This document shows, in pieces, positions 54,401-61,756 of a DNA stretch of 64,000 nucleotides (position 1 is the stretch's first letter; the number at the start of each line of letters is the position of its first letter). This DNA is from Bacteroidota bacterium (GTDB lineage: Bacteria; Bacteroidota; Ignavibacteria; Ignavibacteriales; Ignavibacteriaceae): the NCBI GenBank assembly GCA_021824145.1, contig JAKALM010000017.1, positions 1 through 64,000 on the forward strand. The letters are read 5' to 3'. The position numbers and the translations under genes are program-made. Below the pieces are notes generated by a model. It was not told the origin of the DNA. It made no database searches and saw only the letters and a program-made list of their open reading frames with translations.

Positions 54401-54754
54401 ATAGAAGATCAAATTGATTCGCAAATACTTTTCAAAGTTCAAATGAAAGAACTTAAGGAAATAAAATTTGCTGTTAGCTTCGAAGAAGCTTTACCTCTGT
54501 TAGATAGTATTCATTTTGATTTTATTGTTATGGATATTAATCTGCAAGGTGAATATAATGGATTGGATGCTTTGAGGATTATTCATAAAATGCCTGGCTA
54601 CGAAACCATTCCAATTATTGCAGTAACAGCTTATGTGCTCCCGGGTGATAAAGAAAAATTTATAGCTGCTGGTTTCAACGACTTTATTTCAAAACCAATA
54701 TTTCACGAAAAAATGATCGATTCTTTAGAAAAGATTTTTCTTCTTCATGTATAA
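51419..54754 (+). CDS. Multi-PAS hybrid histidine kinase-like protein with degraded ATPase domain
   Basis: An 1111-residue cytoplasmic sensor without an obvious membrane segment. PAS-type domains occur at about 15-115, 160-285, 415-525 and 535-645. The dimerization/phosphoacceptor region follows (FHELLTPINVILG, His about 688; HELLTP for HELRTP). The next 180 residues look like a HATPase_c fold but lack the N-box asparagine (TLISLLLKIAIHI) and the DxGxG G1 box (MKDNYSAIS). A receiver closes the protein (about 998-1107): YIEDQ, phospho-acceptor in MDINLQGE, VTAYVLP and SKPIF. It may therefore receive rather than generate phosphate. The start is TTG at 51419. Confidence 0.82.
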   Translation: MDSSNKLNNKLFDSLNNNIVDPFIVIDQNGDLLSINKIAKSLFNFNDNFKNISEIFDESSQIKLNDLIEEAYTKNSQASQDIQFILKNGSELNAQIIINFYKEENELYFFCTFKQQEYDFNVKGISNLKVISNNFENLIINKSLLKVIEKIKSFYPFTFIGKEKISKEVNEFEELFWIKDVNGIYILVNSKLASGLALKQSQVEGRKYQSFLPPYQVEFYSSIEKYIKDTLNCVIMEGVPLVGISDPEKFQTIEIPLSDADNNVIAIIGIAQKVDEKNEIPKVEVQNNSSVNLIENFDKALAFIDSKGVIKQGSKEFCKLFSEEITDLRNYPYEKVFPLKITERINQFLSFSKNSEKFDIIIDNIENKKSNNNFDIYLNKIFNENNEPEGFSILIEEKINVDNLENLINHRGRMFEVLIQNNPEPIFIYDTENLRFIEVNDTALALYGYRKDEFLQMDLTDLYSSEDIQTLLDSSNQSNRKGRFSGPFKHKKKDGTFVYVEISKIPFKYNEKEAHFNIIRDVTNQLELSKKSQLFKTAFDNTNDLLFVTDNVGLINFCNQSVKQFLGYQKDEIENSSFTALVKNEDRGTINSSIFQSHLKEPVTIRTQLKKSNGDFIDFEITAAPILNYKGDVESFSLLCKVEKGESEVDEKIKEVVREVIVEKSSASESSSTYVSDFNLLPNLFHELLTPINVILGFVQELTDGIKDPSVEQKEAAEIINQNRDRLLNIMNSVIEYSNIKQNNYELTPQEIGITEVIDQLHNDFNEISSVKDMEFSYGKISSSLKFESDKQKFQTLISLLLKIAIHIDKEKKIYFSAYQSNDEYFIISMKDNYSAISKNMLNNFQTLFQSENDSIAKDYGLSRLSILLAKTLLKLLNGKFEVTEQGKDKFDCGFIFPINFAKLIEEKQNIAEKISEENIIEKIPFEDDTKEIEEIIQEDFTPVDRKKLDNIESVPIEEEPEKDNLEIQSENIQAKAVEKSFDKQPLSSLSCLYIEDQIDSQILFKVQMKELKEIKFAVSFEEALPLLDSIHFDFIVMDINLQGEYNGLDALRIIHKMPGYETIPIIAVTAYVLPGDKEKFIAAGFNDFISKPIFHEKMIDSLEKIFLLHV

Positions 54755-55054
54755 ACATTAAATTTTCATATTTACTTGCCAAAACTTTGGAATCTGATTA
54801 ATAATATTTTCCAACCACAATCTTTATTATGTCCGGCTCCATGCTAAACTATATATCAGCGAAAAACTATAATATTTTATAAATAAATAGCTTATCTCGA
54901 TTACTTCTAATTTTTTTTTTGGCATTATCTAAACAAATTTTCCAGACTATTTTTAATATTGACAATTTTATATCTGTTTTATAAATTAACCATACAAATG
55001 TATGGTATTATTAATTATATCTTTTAATTGTAACTGACCAACCGGAGGTGTATT
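54755..55054. other. Gene-free leader of lexA
   Basis: This 300-base AT-rich gap has no coding signal. It contains the 18-bp palindrome at 54989-55006 described separately and the lexA ribosome site GGAGGTG at 55044-55050. Nothing else is evident. Confidence 0.5.
54989..55006. promoter_or_regulatory. lexA: Candidate LexA operator
   Basis: ACCATAC-AAAT-GTATGGT is a perfect palindrome (7-bp arms, 4-base spacer) located 49 bases before the lexA start codon. LexA proteins bind dyads of lineage-specific sequence and normally repress their own gene, so this is the obvious candidate operator. It matches neither the E. coli CTGT-N8-ACAG nor the Gram-positive GAAC-N4-GTTC box. I did not find a second copy by eye in the window, including upstream of dinB. 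Confidence 0.65.
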
Positions 55055-55696
55055 GTGTCTAAAGAAATAACAGAAACACAGAGACGAATTTTAAATTTTT
55101 TAATTGAACAAAAAACTAGTAGGGGGATTCCTCCAACGCTTGCTGAAATGGCTAAACATTTTGGCTATAAAAATAGAGCAACAGTGAGGGAGCATCTTGC
55201 TGCACTCGAAAAGAAAGGATTCATAAAAAAAAATCCGAAACTTTCGCGCCATATTGAGCTTACTCTTGAAGATAAATTTTTTATTCCGCGTCCAATTATT
55301 GGTGAAGTTGCCGCTGGAAATCCTCTAACAATTTATCCAGATGCAATTGATACGATTGAACTTCCCACTATAGCAAAAATGCCTAAAGATTCTTTTTTGC
55401 TTAGAGTTAAAGGTGACAGTTTGAAGGATGCTTACATTTTCAGCGGTGATATTGTAATTGTAAATCCAAATCTAGAGCCAAAGAACGGACAAATTGTAGT
55501 TGCAATACTCGACGATGCGGCAGTTGTAAAGCGGTTCTACAAAAAGAAAAGTGAATCTACTTCTCAAATGATGATTGAACTACTTTCGGAGAATCCCGAA
55601 TATAAACCTATTGTAATTGAAAAAACTTACCAGAAATTTAAGATTGTAGGTGTTGTAATTGGTATTTATAGAAGCATGGAAAAGAAGGCGGGATAG
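55055..55696 (+). CDS. lexA: LexA SOS repressor
   Basis: A 213-residue LexA. The N-terminal winged helix-turn-helix (about 1-65) includes PPTLAEMAKHFGYKNRATV, in which the recognition helix differs from E. coli LexA. The self-cleavage site is Ala87-Gly88 in GEVAAGNPL, the nucleophile is Ser122 in KGDSLKDAY and the general base Lys159 in AAVVKRFY, so RecA-stimulated autoproteolysis should be intact. The start is GTG at 55055 with ribosome site GGAGGTG. A palindrome 49 bases upstream is the likely autoregulatory operator. The DNA polymerase IV gene lies 3.2 kb downstream. Confidence 0.95.
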   Translation: MSKEITETQRRILNFLIEQKTSRGIPPTLAEMAKHFGYKNRATVREHLAALEKKGFIKKNPKLSRHIELTLEDKFFIPRPIIGEVAAGNPLTIYPDAIDTIELPTIAKMPKDSFLLRVKGDSLKDAYIFSGDIVIVNPNLEPKNGQIVVAILDDAAVVKRFYKKKSESTSQMMIELLSENPEYKPIVIEKTYQKFKIVGVVIGIYRSMEKKAG

Positions 55697-55699
55697 CTC

Positions 55700-55869
55700 A
55701 ATTATCGTTAAAGGAATAACACTTCAATTTGATCAATCAAATACATCGGATAAAAAGTTCAAGTTTAAGTTTAAGTTCAAGATAGAATGTATTTATGACG
55801 CCATTGTATTTTTATACTGATGTCGAAATACGATTACAAAGTTTCGGACAAAGCAAATTATCGTTAAAG
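55700..55869. repeat. 14-bp direct repeat pair and AAGTTY hexamer repeats
   Basis: AATTATCGTTAAAG occurs exactly twice, at 55700-55713 and 55856-55869. Between them, 55755-55781 contains four-and-a-half tandem copies of the hexamer AAGTT(C/T). These lie in the non-coding gap between lexA and the TonB receptor gene, close to where base composition changes. They could be recombination scars or regulator sites; I cannot decide which. Confidence 0.5.
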
Positions 55870-55950
55870 TTTCTGTTAGTTAGGTCTCAATACCGTTAGA
55901 AAGTTATTTTTATAGTTGAAGCATTCATTCACTTAAAGTAGGAACGCGAG

Positions 55951-57819
55951 ATGACGGCTCGGTTACCAAAAAAGATAAATCTAAATTTCATTTTAATAGA
56001 AGTAAGTTTATTATTTCTCGCCGCAATATTTTTTATTCCAATTGCGCAAATGAACGCTCAGGTACTTCCGGAATACCAGCTTAGCGATGTTGTTGTAACC
56101 GCTAGCAGAACTCCGACAACTTTTTCGGATCTTACAAGAAATGTAATTGTAATCGGACCGAAAGAAATTAAAGACGCACCGGTAAACAGCGTGCAGGGAT
56201 TGCTTCAGTACGCAGCCGGAGTTGACTTGCAGCAGCGCGGAGTAGACGGCGTTCAAGGCGATGTCAGCATCCGAGGCGGCTCTTTTGAAGAAACTTTAAT
56301 TATGATCGACGGCGTAAGCGTGAACGATCCGCAGACCGGTCATCATAATTTAAATTTGCCTGTTACGCTGGATGATATTCAAAGGATTGAGATTTTAAAA
56401 GGTCCTGGCTCAAGTGCTTACGGTGCCAACGCTTTCAGCGGGATTATAAACATCATCACAAAAAATGGAAGCAGCGAATCGCTTTCGCTCGAGGCAAGCG
56501 GCGGGCAGAACGGCTATTACGACGGCTTAATCCACGTCTCTCTTCCGGTTGGAATTTTGAGTAATCATATTTCTTTATCGCGGCAAAAGTCGGACGGCTA
56601 CATTCACAACACTAATTTTGATATTACCGATTTCACTTACGGCTCATCAATTACCAGCGGCGGAAATAATTTGAATATACTCTTCGGATATAACGATAAG
56701 AAGTTCGGCGCCAACAGTTTTTACTCAACACTTTTCCCAAATCAGTGGGAACACACAACTACCAAGCTGCTGAATTTAAATGGAAATTTCGGCACTGAAT
56801 CTTTTTTAGTTTCGCCTAAAGTTTACTGGCGGCATAACGACGACAATTACATCCTCGATTATACCAATCCATCTTTTTACGAAAATAATCATCACACCGA
56901 TGTTTACGGCGCGGAGGTTCAGGCTTCAATTGCGAGCAACATCGGTATTACATCTTTCGGCGGTGAGTATAATACAGATAAGATCGTGAGCAACAATCTC
57001 GGTAATCATTCGCGCGTTAAGAAAGGAATTTTTGCCGAGCAGAAAATTTCTCCGCTGAATGATTTCACCGTCATTGCAGATGCTTATGCCTACGATTATT
57101 CTGATATTGGCTGGAAGATTTGGCCTGGAATAAATCTCGGTTACAATATTGTCAAAGATGTAAGATTGTTCGGATCGGTTGGCGAAGCTTTCCGAATTCC
57201 AACCTACACGGAGCTTTATTATTCTTCTCCGGCAAGTGTAGGTAACCCGAACCTTCAGACAGAAGAAGCCGTGGATTACGAAATCGGATTGAGCACTTTG
57301 CGTGCGGCGTACAATGCAAGAGTGAGCGTATTCTACAAGCAAGGAAAAAATTTAATTGATTGGGTTAGATCGAATGACGCCCAGCCATGGACAGCAAGGA
57401 ACATTACAAAGATTAACACCGCCGGCGCGGAAATAAATTTAGAAATGAATCCTTCTATATTGATCAACGATTCTCCAATTTACAGGGTCGGTATAGATTA
57501 TACTTATTTAAATTCCAGCCGGGTTGCAAATGAATTTCAATCTCAGTATCTGCTTCAGTATCTTCGTCATCAGTTGATTTTGAATATTGAAAACAAATGG
57601 TGGCTAGGCATTCAGCAAAGCTGGGAACTTAGATACGAAAGCCGCGTTAATGCCGCCGATAATTTTTTAGTGGATTCGCAGCTATTCCGCCGTTTCGATC
57701 AATGGAAAGTATTTGTGAAGGCGACGAACTTATTTAACAAATCTTATTACGAAGTAAGCGGTGTGCCTCTGCCGGGAAGATGGATTACGGCTGGAGTTAA
57801 GCTAAGCATTGGCGAATAA
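55951..57819 (+). CDS. TonB-dependent outer-membrane receptor (BtuB-like)
   Basis: A 622-residue outer-membrane receptor. A signal peptide (about 1-37) is followed by a TonB-box-like segment LSDVVVTASRTP, the plug domain (about 45-160: LLQYAAGVDLQQRG, VSIRGGSFEETLIMIDGV, LKGPGSSAYGANAFSGIINI as separate landmarks) and a 22-strand-type barrel ending VSGVPLPGRWITAGVKLSIGE (last residues GVKLSIG). The layout matches short vitamin B12/siderophore-type receptors. The ligand is unknown; no cobalamin riboswitch is visible upstream. Codon choice is much richer in G and C than in the genes to its left, which marks the beginning of a compositional island. Confidence 0.9.
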   Translation: MTARLPKKINLNFILIEVSLLFLAAIFFIPIAQMNAQVLPEYQLSDVVVTASRTPTTFSDLTRNVIVIGPKEIKDAPVNSVQGLLQYAAGVDLQQRGVDGVQGDVSIRGGSFEETLIMIDGVSVNDPQTGHHNLNLPVTLDDIQRIEILKGPGSSAYGANAFSGIINIITKNGSSESLSLEASGGQNGYYDGLIHVSLPVGILSNHISLSRQKSDGYIHNTNFDITDFTYGSSITSGGNNLNILFGYNDKKFGANSFYSTLFPNQWEHTTTKLLNLNGNFGTESFLVSPKVYWRHNDDNYILDYTNPSFYENNHHTDVYGAEVQASIASNIGITSFGGEYNTDKIVSNNLGNHSRVKKGIFAEQKISPLNDFTVIADAYAYDYSDIGWKIWPGINLGYNIVKDVRLFGSVGEAFRIPTYTELYYSSPASVGNPNLQTEEAVDYEIGLSTLRAAYNARVSVFYKQGKNLIDWVRSNDAQPWTARNITKINTAGAEINLEMNPSILINDSPIYRVGIDYTYLNSSRVANEFQSQYLLQYLRHQLILNIENKWWLGIQQSWELRYESRVNAADNFLVDSQLFRRFDQWKVFVKATNLFNKSYYEVSGVPLPGRWITAGVKLSIGE

Positions 57820-57840
57820 ATTTTATAAAAAATTCTAGAA

Positions 57841-57865
57841 GCTGGATACTCGTTACTTATCCAGC
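57841..57865. repeat. Inverted repeat after the TonB receptor gene
   Basis: GCTGGATA (57841-57848) and TATCCAGC (57858-57865) form a perfect 8-bp stem with a 9-base loop, 22 bases after the receptor stop codon. It lacks a T-tract on either strand, so it is not a standard intrinsic terminator; it may still stabilise the 3' end of the message. Confidence 0.5.
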
Positions 57866-57965
57866 ATCTAAAGTCCAGAATCCAATTTTCATTATAAAAA
57901 ACATACCCCGCAAGATTTATAAGGATGTAAAGATTATTTTTTAATTATTAAAAAAGGGAAATAAC

Positions 57966-58874
57966 ATGCCTAAATTCTTCATTGGTACTGCCGGCTGGTC
58001 CTACAAGGACTGGGTTCCGGCGTTCTATCCAAAACAGCAGAGCGGCGGCTTCGACTGGCTGCAATTCTATTCTCATTACTTCAACTGCGTCGAGGTGAAC
58101 TCGACTTACTATTCTTACCTTAGCCCAAGAGTTGTTGAAAGCTGGATAAGAAAAGTAATCGACTCGGAAGATTTTACTTTTACCGTTAAGCTTCATCAGG
58201 ATTTCACTCACAAGAAAAATTTTGATGAGAAAAAGATAAAAGCCGTCAATTATAATCTTGATATTCTTTCAAAAGCCGAAAGGCTTGGCGGGCTGCTTAT
58301 TCAGTTCCCTTATTCATTTCCGTTCTCGGATGTTACTGCGGATTATGTAAGAAGACTGAGCGAGATTTTCCAATCTTACAATCTTTTTTTTGAAGTGCGG
58401 CATGCGTCGTGGCAGAATGAGCAGGCGATGGAATTGTTTAAGAAGCTGAATCTAACTTTCTGCACAATCGATCAGCCGCAGATTGGAAAGTCTATTCCGT
58501 TTGAGCCAGTGATAACTAACGACAAAGCCTATATCCGCTTCCACGGAAGGAATGTTGAAGCGTGGATGAAATCGATCCACAGCTATGGCAAGGAACAATC
58601 GTATGAAGAGCAGAGCGAAAGGTATAAATATCTTTACTCGCCTGGTGAACTGGTTGAGATACAGCAGAAGATAAAGGAAGTGCAGGGAAAGGTGAAAGAA
58701 GTTTATGTAATAATGAACAATCATCCTCAAGGCGATGCTGTGGCAAATACATTTGAACTGATTCATCTGCTGGAGGAGAAAATAAAAGTTGATATGCCGG
58801 CGACAATTGTGAAAGCTTTCCCGAGATTGCAAACGATATTTGAAGGCAATGGAAAGTCTATGACACTGATTTAA
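57966..58874 (+). CDS. DUF72 (YecE-like) family protein
   Basis: A 302-residue TIM-barrel protein of the DUF72 family. Signature elements are FIGTAGWSYKDWVPAFYP at the N-terminus, the CVEVNSTYYSY segment, the LLIQFPYSFPF strand, FEVRHASW and YIRFHGRN. The biochemical role of DUF72 proteins is not established; some are linked with nucleic-acid or DNA-repair contexts by gene neighbourhood. Here it sits 24 bases ahead of dinB, which agrees with a repair-linked context but proves nothing. G+C is high relative to the surrounding genome. The start ATG follows the ribosome site AAAGGGA. Confidence 0.9.
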   Translation: MPKFFIGTAGWSYKDWVPAFYPKQQSGGFDWLQFYSHYFNCVEVNSTYYSYLSPRVVESWIRKVIDSEDFTFTVKLHQDFTHKKNFDEKKIKAVNYNLDILSKAERLGGLLIQFPYSFPFSDVTADYVRRLSEIFQSYNLFFEVRHASWQNEQAMELFKKLNLTFCTIDQPQIGKSIPFEPVITNDKAYIRFHGRNVEAWMKSIHSYGKEQSYEEQSERYKYLYSPGELVEIQQKIKEVQGKVKEVYVIMNNHPQGDAVANTFELIHLLEEKIKVDMPATIVKAFPRLQTIFEGNGKSMTLI

Positions 58875-58898
58875 TAAAATATTTTCAAAATTATTTTT

Positions 58899-60044
58899 AT
58901 GAGAACTATTTTTCATTTAGACCTTGATGCGTTTTTCGTTTCTGTTGAAAGGATACTCGATCCTTCATTGGAAGGAAAACCAGTGATTGTAGGCGGGGAT
59001 CCGCACGGAAGGGGAGTGGTAGCCGCATGCTCATACGAGGCGCGAAGGTTTGGTTTACACTCAGCCATGCCGATAAGGACCGCCTTCAAGCTTTGCCCGC
59101 AAGGAATTTATCTGCATGGGCACTTTAAAGAATACTCAAGATATTCCCGCGCAGTGAAAAATATTTTATCCGGTTATGCGCCGGTAATCGAGCAGGCATC
59201 GGTGGATGAATTTTACATGGACTTTACCGGCTGCAGAAGAATGTACGGCTCGATGTTCGAGCTGGCTTCGCATCTTCAAAAAAAAATTTGGGTAAAGCTA
59301 TCGCTGCCGTGTTCGATCGGCATAGGCGGCAATAAAACGGTTGCAAAGATTGGTTCCGACTGCATGAAGCCGATGGGGATTACTTACATTCTTCCCGGTA
59401 TGGAAAAAGAATTTCTTGCGCCAATGCCCGTCGAAACAATTCCCGGTGTAGGCAAAGTTACTATGCGAGAGTTGAACAGCAAAGGCATTTACAAGATCGA
59501 TGACATAACAAAACTTCCATCAGATTACTTTGCTGCAGCATTTGGAAAATATGGAATTGATCTTTGGCTTAAGGCAAACGGAGAAGGAAGCGAATACTTA
59601 ACTGTTGAGCGTGAGCAAAAAAGTATTTCGAAAGAAACAACTTTTGGCAGCGATGTTGTGAACAAAGAAATTATCTACAACACTTTGTTCGAATTAACAG
59701 GAAAGGTTTGTCATTCGCTTAGAGAAAACAACTGGCAGGCAGCCACAATAACAATCAAGTTAAGATATTCTGACTTTCAAACAATCACGCGCTCCAAAAC
59801 AATTAAACCTTCATCGGATGATGATAAAGTAATTTTCGAGACTGCATTGAACATGCTTAAGAAAGCACAAACAAGAAGAGTAGCAGTAAGGCTGATTGGA
59901 ATCGGGCTTACGAAATTTAACGAATTTAGCGAGCAGGAAGTTTTGTTCGAAGATATTGAGATAAAAAGAAAAAAATTATTAAGAGCAGTTGATTGGTTAA
60001 GAAGAAAATACAATTACTCAATAATTACGATGGGAGCTCAATAA
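58899..60044 (+). CDS. dinB: DNA polymerase IV (Y-family translesion polymerase)
   Basis: A 381-residue Y-family polymerase. The catalytic acidic residues are in FHLDLDAFFVSVE near the N-terminus and ASVDEFYMDF near residue 105. The helix-hairpin-helix region is TIPGVGKVTM, followed by a little-finger domain (about 235-345). Length and motif order agree with DinB. It bypasses damaged bases with low fidelity. It has no convincing LexA palindrome directly upstream and may be expressed from upstream of the DUF72 gene. It converges with the HIT gene (6-base gap). Confidence 0.93.
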   Translation: MRTIFHLDLDAFFVSVERILDPSLEGKPVIVGGDPHGRGVVAACSYEARRFGLHSAMPIRTAFKLCPQGIYLHGHFKEYSRYSRAVKNILSGYAPVIEQASVDEFYMDFTGCRRMYGSMFELASHLQKKIWVKLSLPCSIGIGGNKTVAKIGSDCMKPMGITYILPGMEKEFLAPMPVETIPGVGKVTMRELNSKGIYKIDDITKLPSDYFAAAFGKYGIDLWLKANGEGSEYLTVEREQKSISKETTFGSDVVNKEIIYNTLFELTGKVCHSLRENNWQAATITIKLRYSDFQTITRSKTIKPSSDDDKVIFETALNMLKKAQTRRVAVRLIGIGLTKFNEFSEQEVLFEDIEIKRKKLLRAVDWLRRKYNYSIITMGAQ

Positions 60045-60050
60045 TTTTTT

Positions 60051-60398
60051 TCATCCCGGTGGCCATTTCATTTGTCTGCCGCCCAACAAGTGCATGTGAA
60101 GATGATAAACTTCCTGTCCGCCGTTATCACCGCAATTAAGAACCAATCGGAATCCATCCTTTTCAATTTTCATTTCTTTTGCAAGTTTATTTGCGGCATC
60201 GAAGAGATCGCCGAGAAGCTGTGAATGCTTCTTGCCATCAATTTCTGTTACCTTGGGAATTTCTATTTTCGGAATAATTAAAATATGAACGGGAGCTTGT
60301 GGGTTTATGTCTCTGAACGCAAGTACGGTGTCGGTTTCATAAACTATGTCAGCGGGAATTTCGCGCTTAATTATTTTTGAAAATATTGTTTCTGCCAT
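60051..60398 (-). CDS. HinT-type histidine triad nucleotide-binding protein
   Basis: A 115-residue HIT protein of the HinT/PKCI branch. The active site is VYHLHMHLLGGR (H-x-H-x-H-L-L-G-G) near residue 100, with the N-terminal IFSKIIKREIPADIVYE typical of HinT. The family hydrolyses adenosine 5'-phosphoramidates and acyl-AMP derivatives; acyl-AMP clean-up would fit a cell with many adenylating enzymes, but this is speculation. It is separated by 2 bases from the upstream NtrC-type regulator and is probably in that operon. Confidence 0.93.
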   Translation of the reverse strand: MAETIFSKIIKREIPADIVYETDTVLAFRDINPQAPVHILIIPKIEIPKVTEIDGKKHSQLLGDLFDAANKLAKEMKIEKDGFRLVLNCGDNGGQEVYHLHMHLLGGRQMKWPPG

Positions 60399-60400
60399 AT

Positions 60401-61756
60401 TTATTCTTCCTTCTCAATTCCATATTTTTTCATTTTATTGTACAAATGGCTACGCTGAATTTCAAGTACTTCAGCAGTTTTACTTATATTCCAATCATTG
60501 GCTTTAAGTTGTTTTATGATAAAAGCCTTTTCAGATTTATCTTTAAATTCCTGGAATGAATTGCTTGTATCTATAATATCTCCCAAAGATGTTTTGCTGG
60601 AAGGGAAAAGAAATTCAATATCCTTTTTTAGAATTTCTTTTTTATCAGTTAAGATTATGATCCTTTCAATTGCATTTCTTAGCTCGCGAATATTACCACT
60701 CCATGGTAATGATTGTAAAAATTTAATGACTTCTTCAGAAAATTTTACTTGCGATTTTTTTAGTTTAGATGTTATTTCGTTTGAAAAATGATTAACTAAA
60801 ACAATAATATCTTCCGTTCTTTCTCTTAAAGGAGGGACATGAATTGGAATAACATTTAACCTATGATAAAGATCCTCTCTAAAATTTCCTTTTTCAATTT
60901 CTTCTTTCAAATTTTTATTGGTTGCAGAAATTATTCTTACATCCACTTCAATTTTTTTAGTTCCGCCAACGCGTTCAATCTTGCTGTCTTCAATAGCTCG
61001 TAAAACTTTTGCTTGAGCTTGAAGGCTCATATCACCAACTTCATCAAGGAAAATTGTTCCTTTATTTGCTAGCTCAAATTTTCCAATTCTTTGCTGAAAA
61101 GCGCCTGTGAATGATCCTTTTTCATGGCCAAACAATTCTGATTCAATCAATTCGTTTGGAATAGCAGCGCAATTTACTTCCACAAAAGGTTTATCTTTTC
61201 TTAAACTTTTGTTATGAATTGCTCTTGCAACTAATTCTTTTCCGGTACCGTTCTCACCAGTAATTAAAACGCGAGTGTCTATCGGTGCAACACGTTCAAT
61301 AACCTCAAGTATATTTTTTATGGCGTTACTTTCACCGAGAATTTTACCTTCAGGATGAAGTGTTTTTTTTATTTCTTTATTCTCGGTAAGTAGATTAAAT
61401 TGATCAATTGCATTTCTAACACTTATTAATAATTTATCTCTATCAATTGGTTTTTCAATAAAATCAAAAGCGCCAAGTTTTGTTGCTTTTATTGCATTCT
61501 CTATACTTCCGTGTGCCGAAATAATAATTACAGAAGAGTTCGAATTATTTTCTTTGATCTTCTTTAGTACTTCGAATCCATTCATCTCCGGCATTTGTAT
61601 ATCTAAAAGAAGGCAAGAAAAGTCATTTAAAAAAAATTTTTCTAGTCCTTCTTTTGAACTATTGGAATAATCAACTTGATAGTTCTCGTATTCAAGGATC
61701 ATTTTTATGCTTTCGCAAATTTCTTTTTCGTCGTCTATTATTAAAACCGAATTCAT
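60401..61756 (-). CDS. Sigma-54-dependent response regulator (NtrC/AtoC family)
   Basis: A 451-residue three-domain regulator. The receiver (about 1-120) has VLIIDDEKE, phospho-acceptor LLLDIQMPEMNG and the lysine in IEKPIDRDK. The AAA+ domain (about 140-375) has Walker A GENGTGKE, the sigma-54 contact loop EKGSFTGAFQ, Walker B GTIFLDEVGDM and the arginine-finger region FREDLYHRLNV. A Fis-type helix-turn-helix ends the protein (NISKTAEVLEIQRSHLYNKM). No cognate kinase is adjacent. The ATG at 61756 is preferred over an ATG five codons upstream because MNSVLIIDDE begins the receiver; it overlaps the previous gene by 4 bases (ATGA). Confidence 0.93.
   Translation of the reverse strand: MNSVLIIDDEKEICESIKMILEYENYQVDYSNSSKEGLEKFFLNDFSCLLLDIQMPEMNGFEVLKKIKENNSNSSVIIISAHGSIENAIKATKLGAFDFIEKPIDRDKLLISVRNAIDQFNLLTENKEIKKTLHPEGKILGESNAIKNILEVIERVAPIDTRVLITGENGTGKELVARAIHNKSLRKDKPFVEVNCAAIPNELIESELFGHEKGSFTGAFQQRIGKFELANKGTIFLDEVGDMSLQAQAKVLRAIEDSKIERVGGTKKIEVDVRIISATNKNLKEEIEKGNFREDLYHRLNVIPIHVPPLRERTEDIIVLVNHFSNEITSKLKKSQVKFSEEVIKFLQSLPWSGNIRELRNAIERIIILTDKKEILKKDIEFLFPSSKTSLGDIIDTSNSFQEFKDKSEKAFIIKQLKANDWNISKTAEVLEIQRSHLYNKMKKYGIEKEE

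Noticed and set aside
55697-55950. Cobalamin riboswitch upstream of the TonB receptor
   Set aside because: I looked for the B12-box GCCACTG and the surrounding stems and do not see them; only short repeats are present.
57841-57865. Intrinsic terminator after the TonB receptor gene
   Set aside because: The 8-bp hairpin is perfect, but no T-tract follows on either strand, so it is listed only as an inverted repeat.
58452-58916. Antisense ORF inside the DUF72 gene
   Set aside because: It lies opposite a well-supported gene with full family motifs and has no ribosome site or family-like features; long antisense frames are expected in this GC-richer block.
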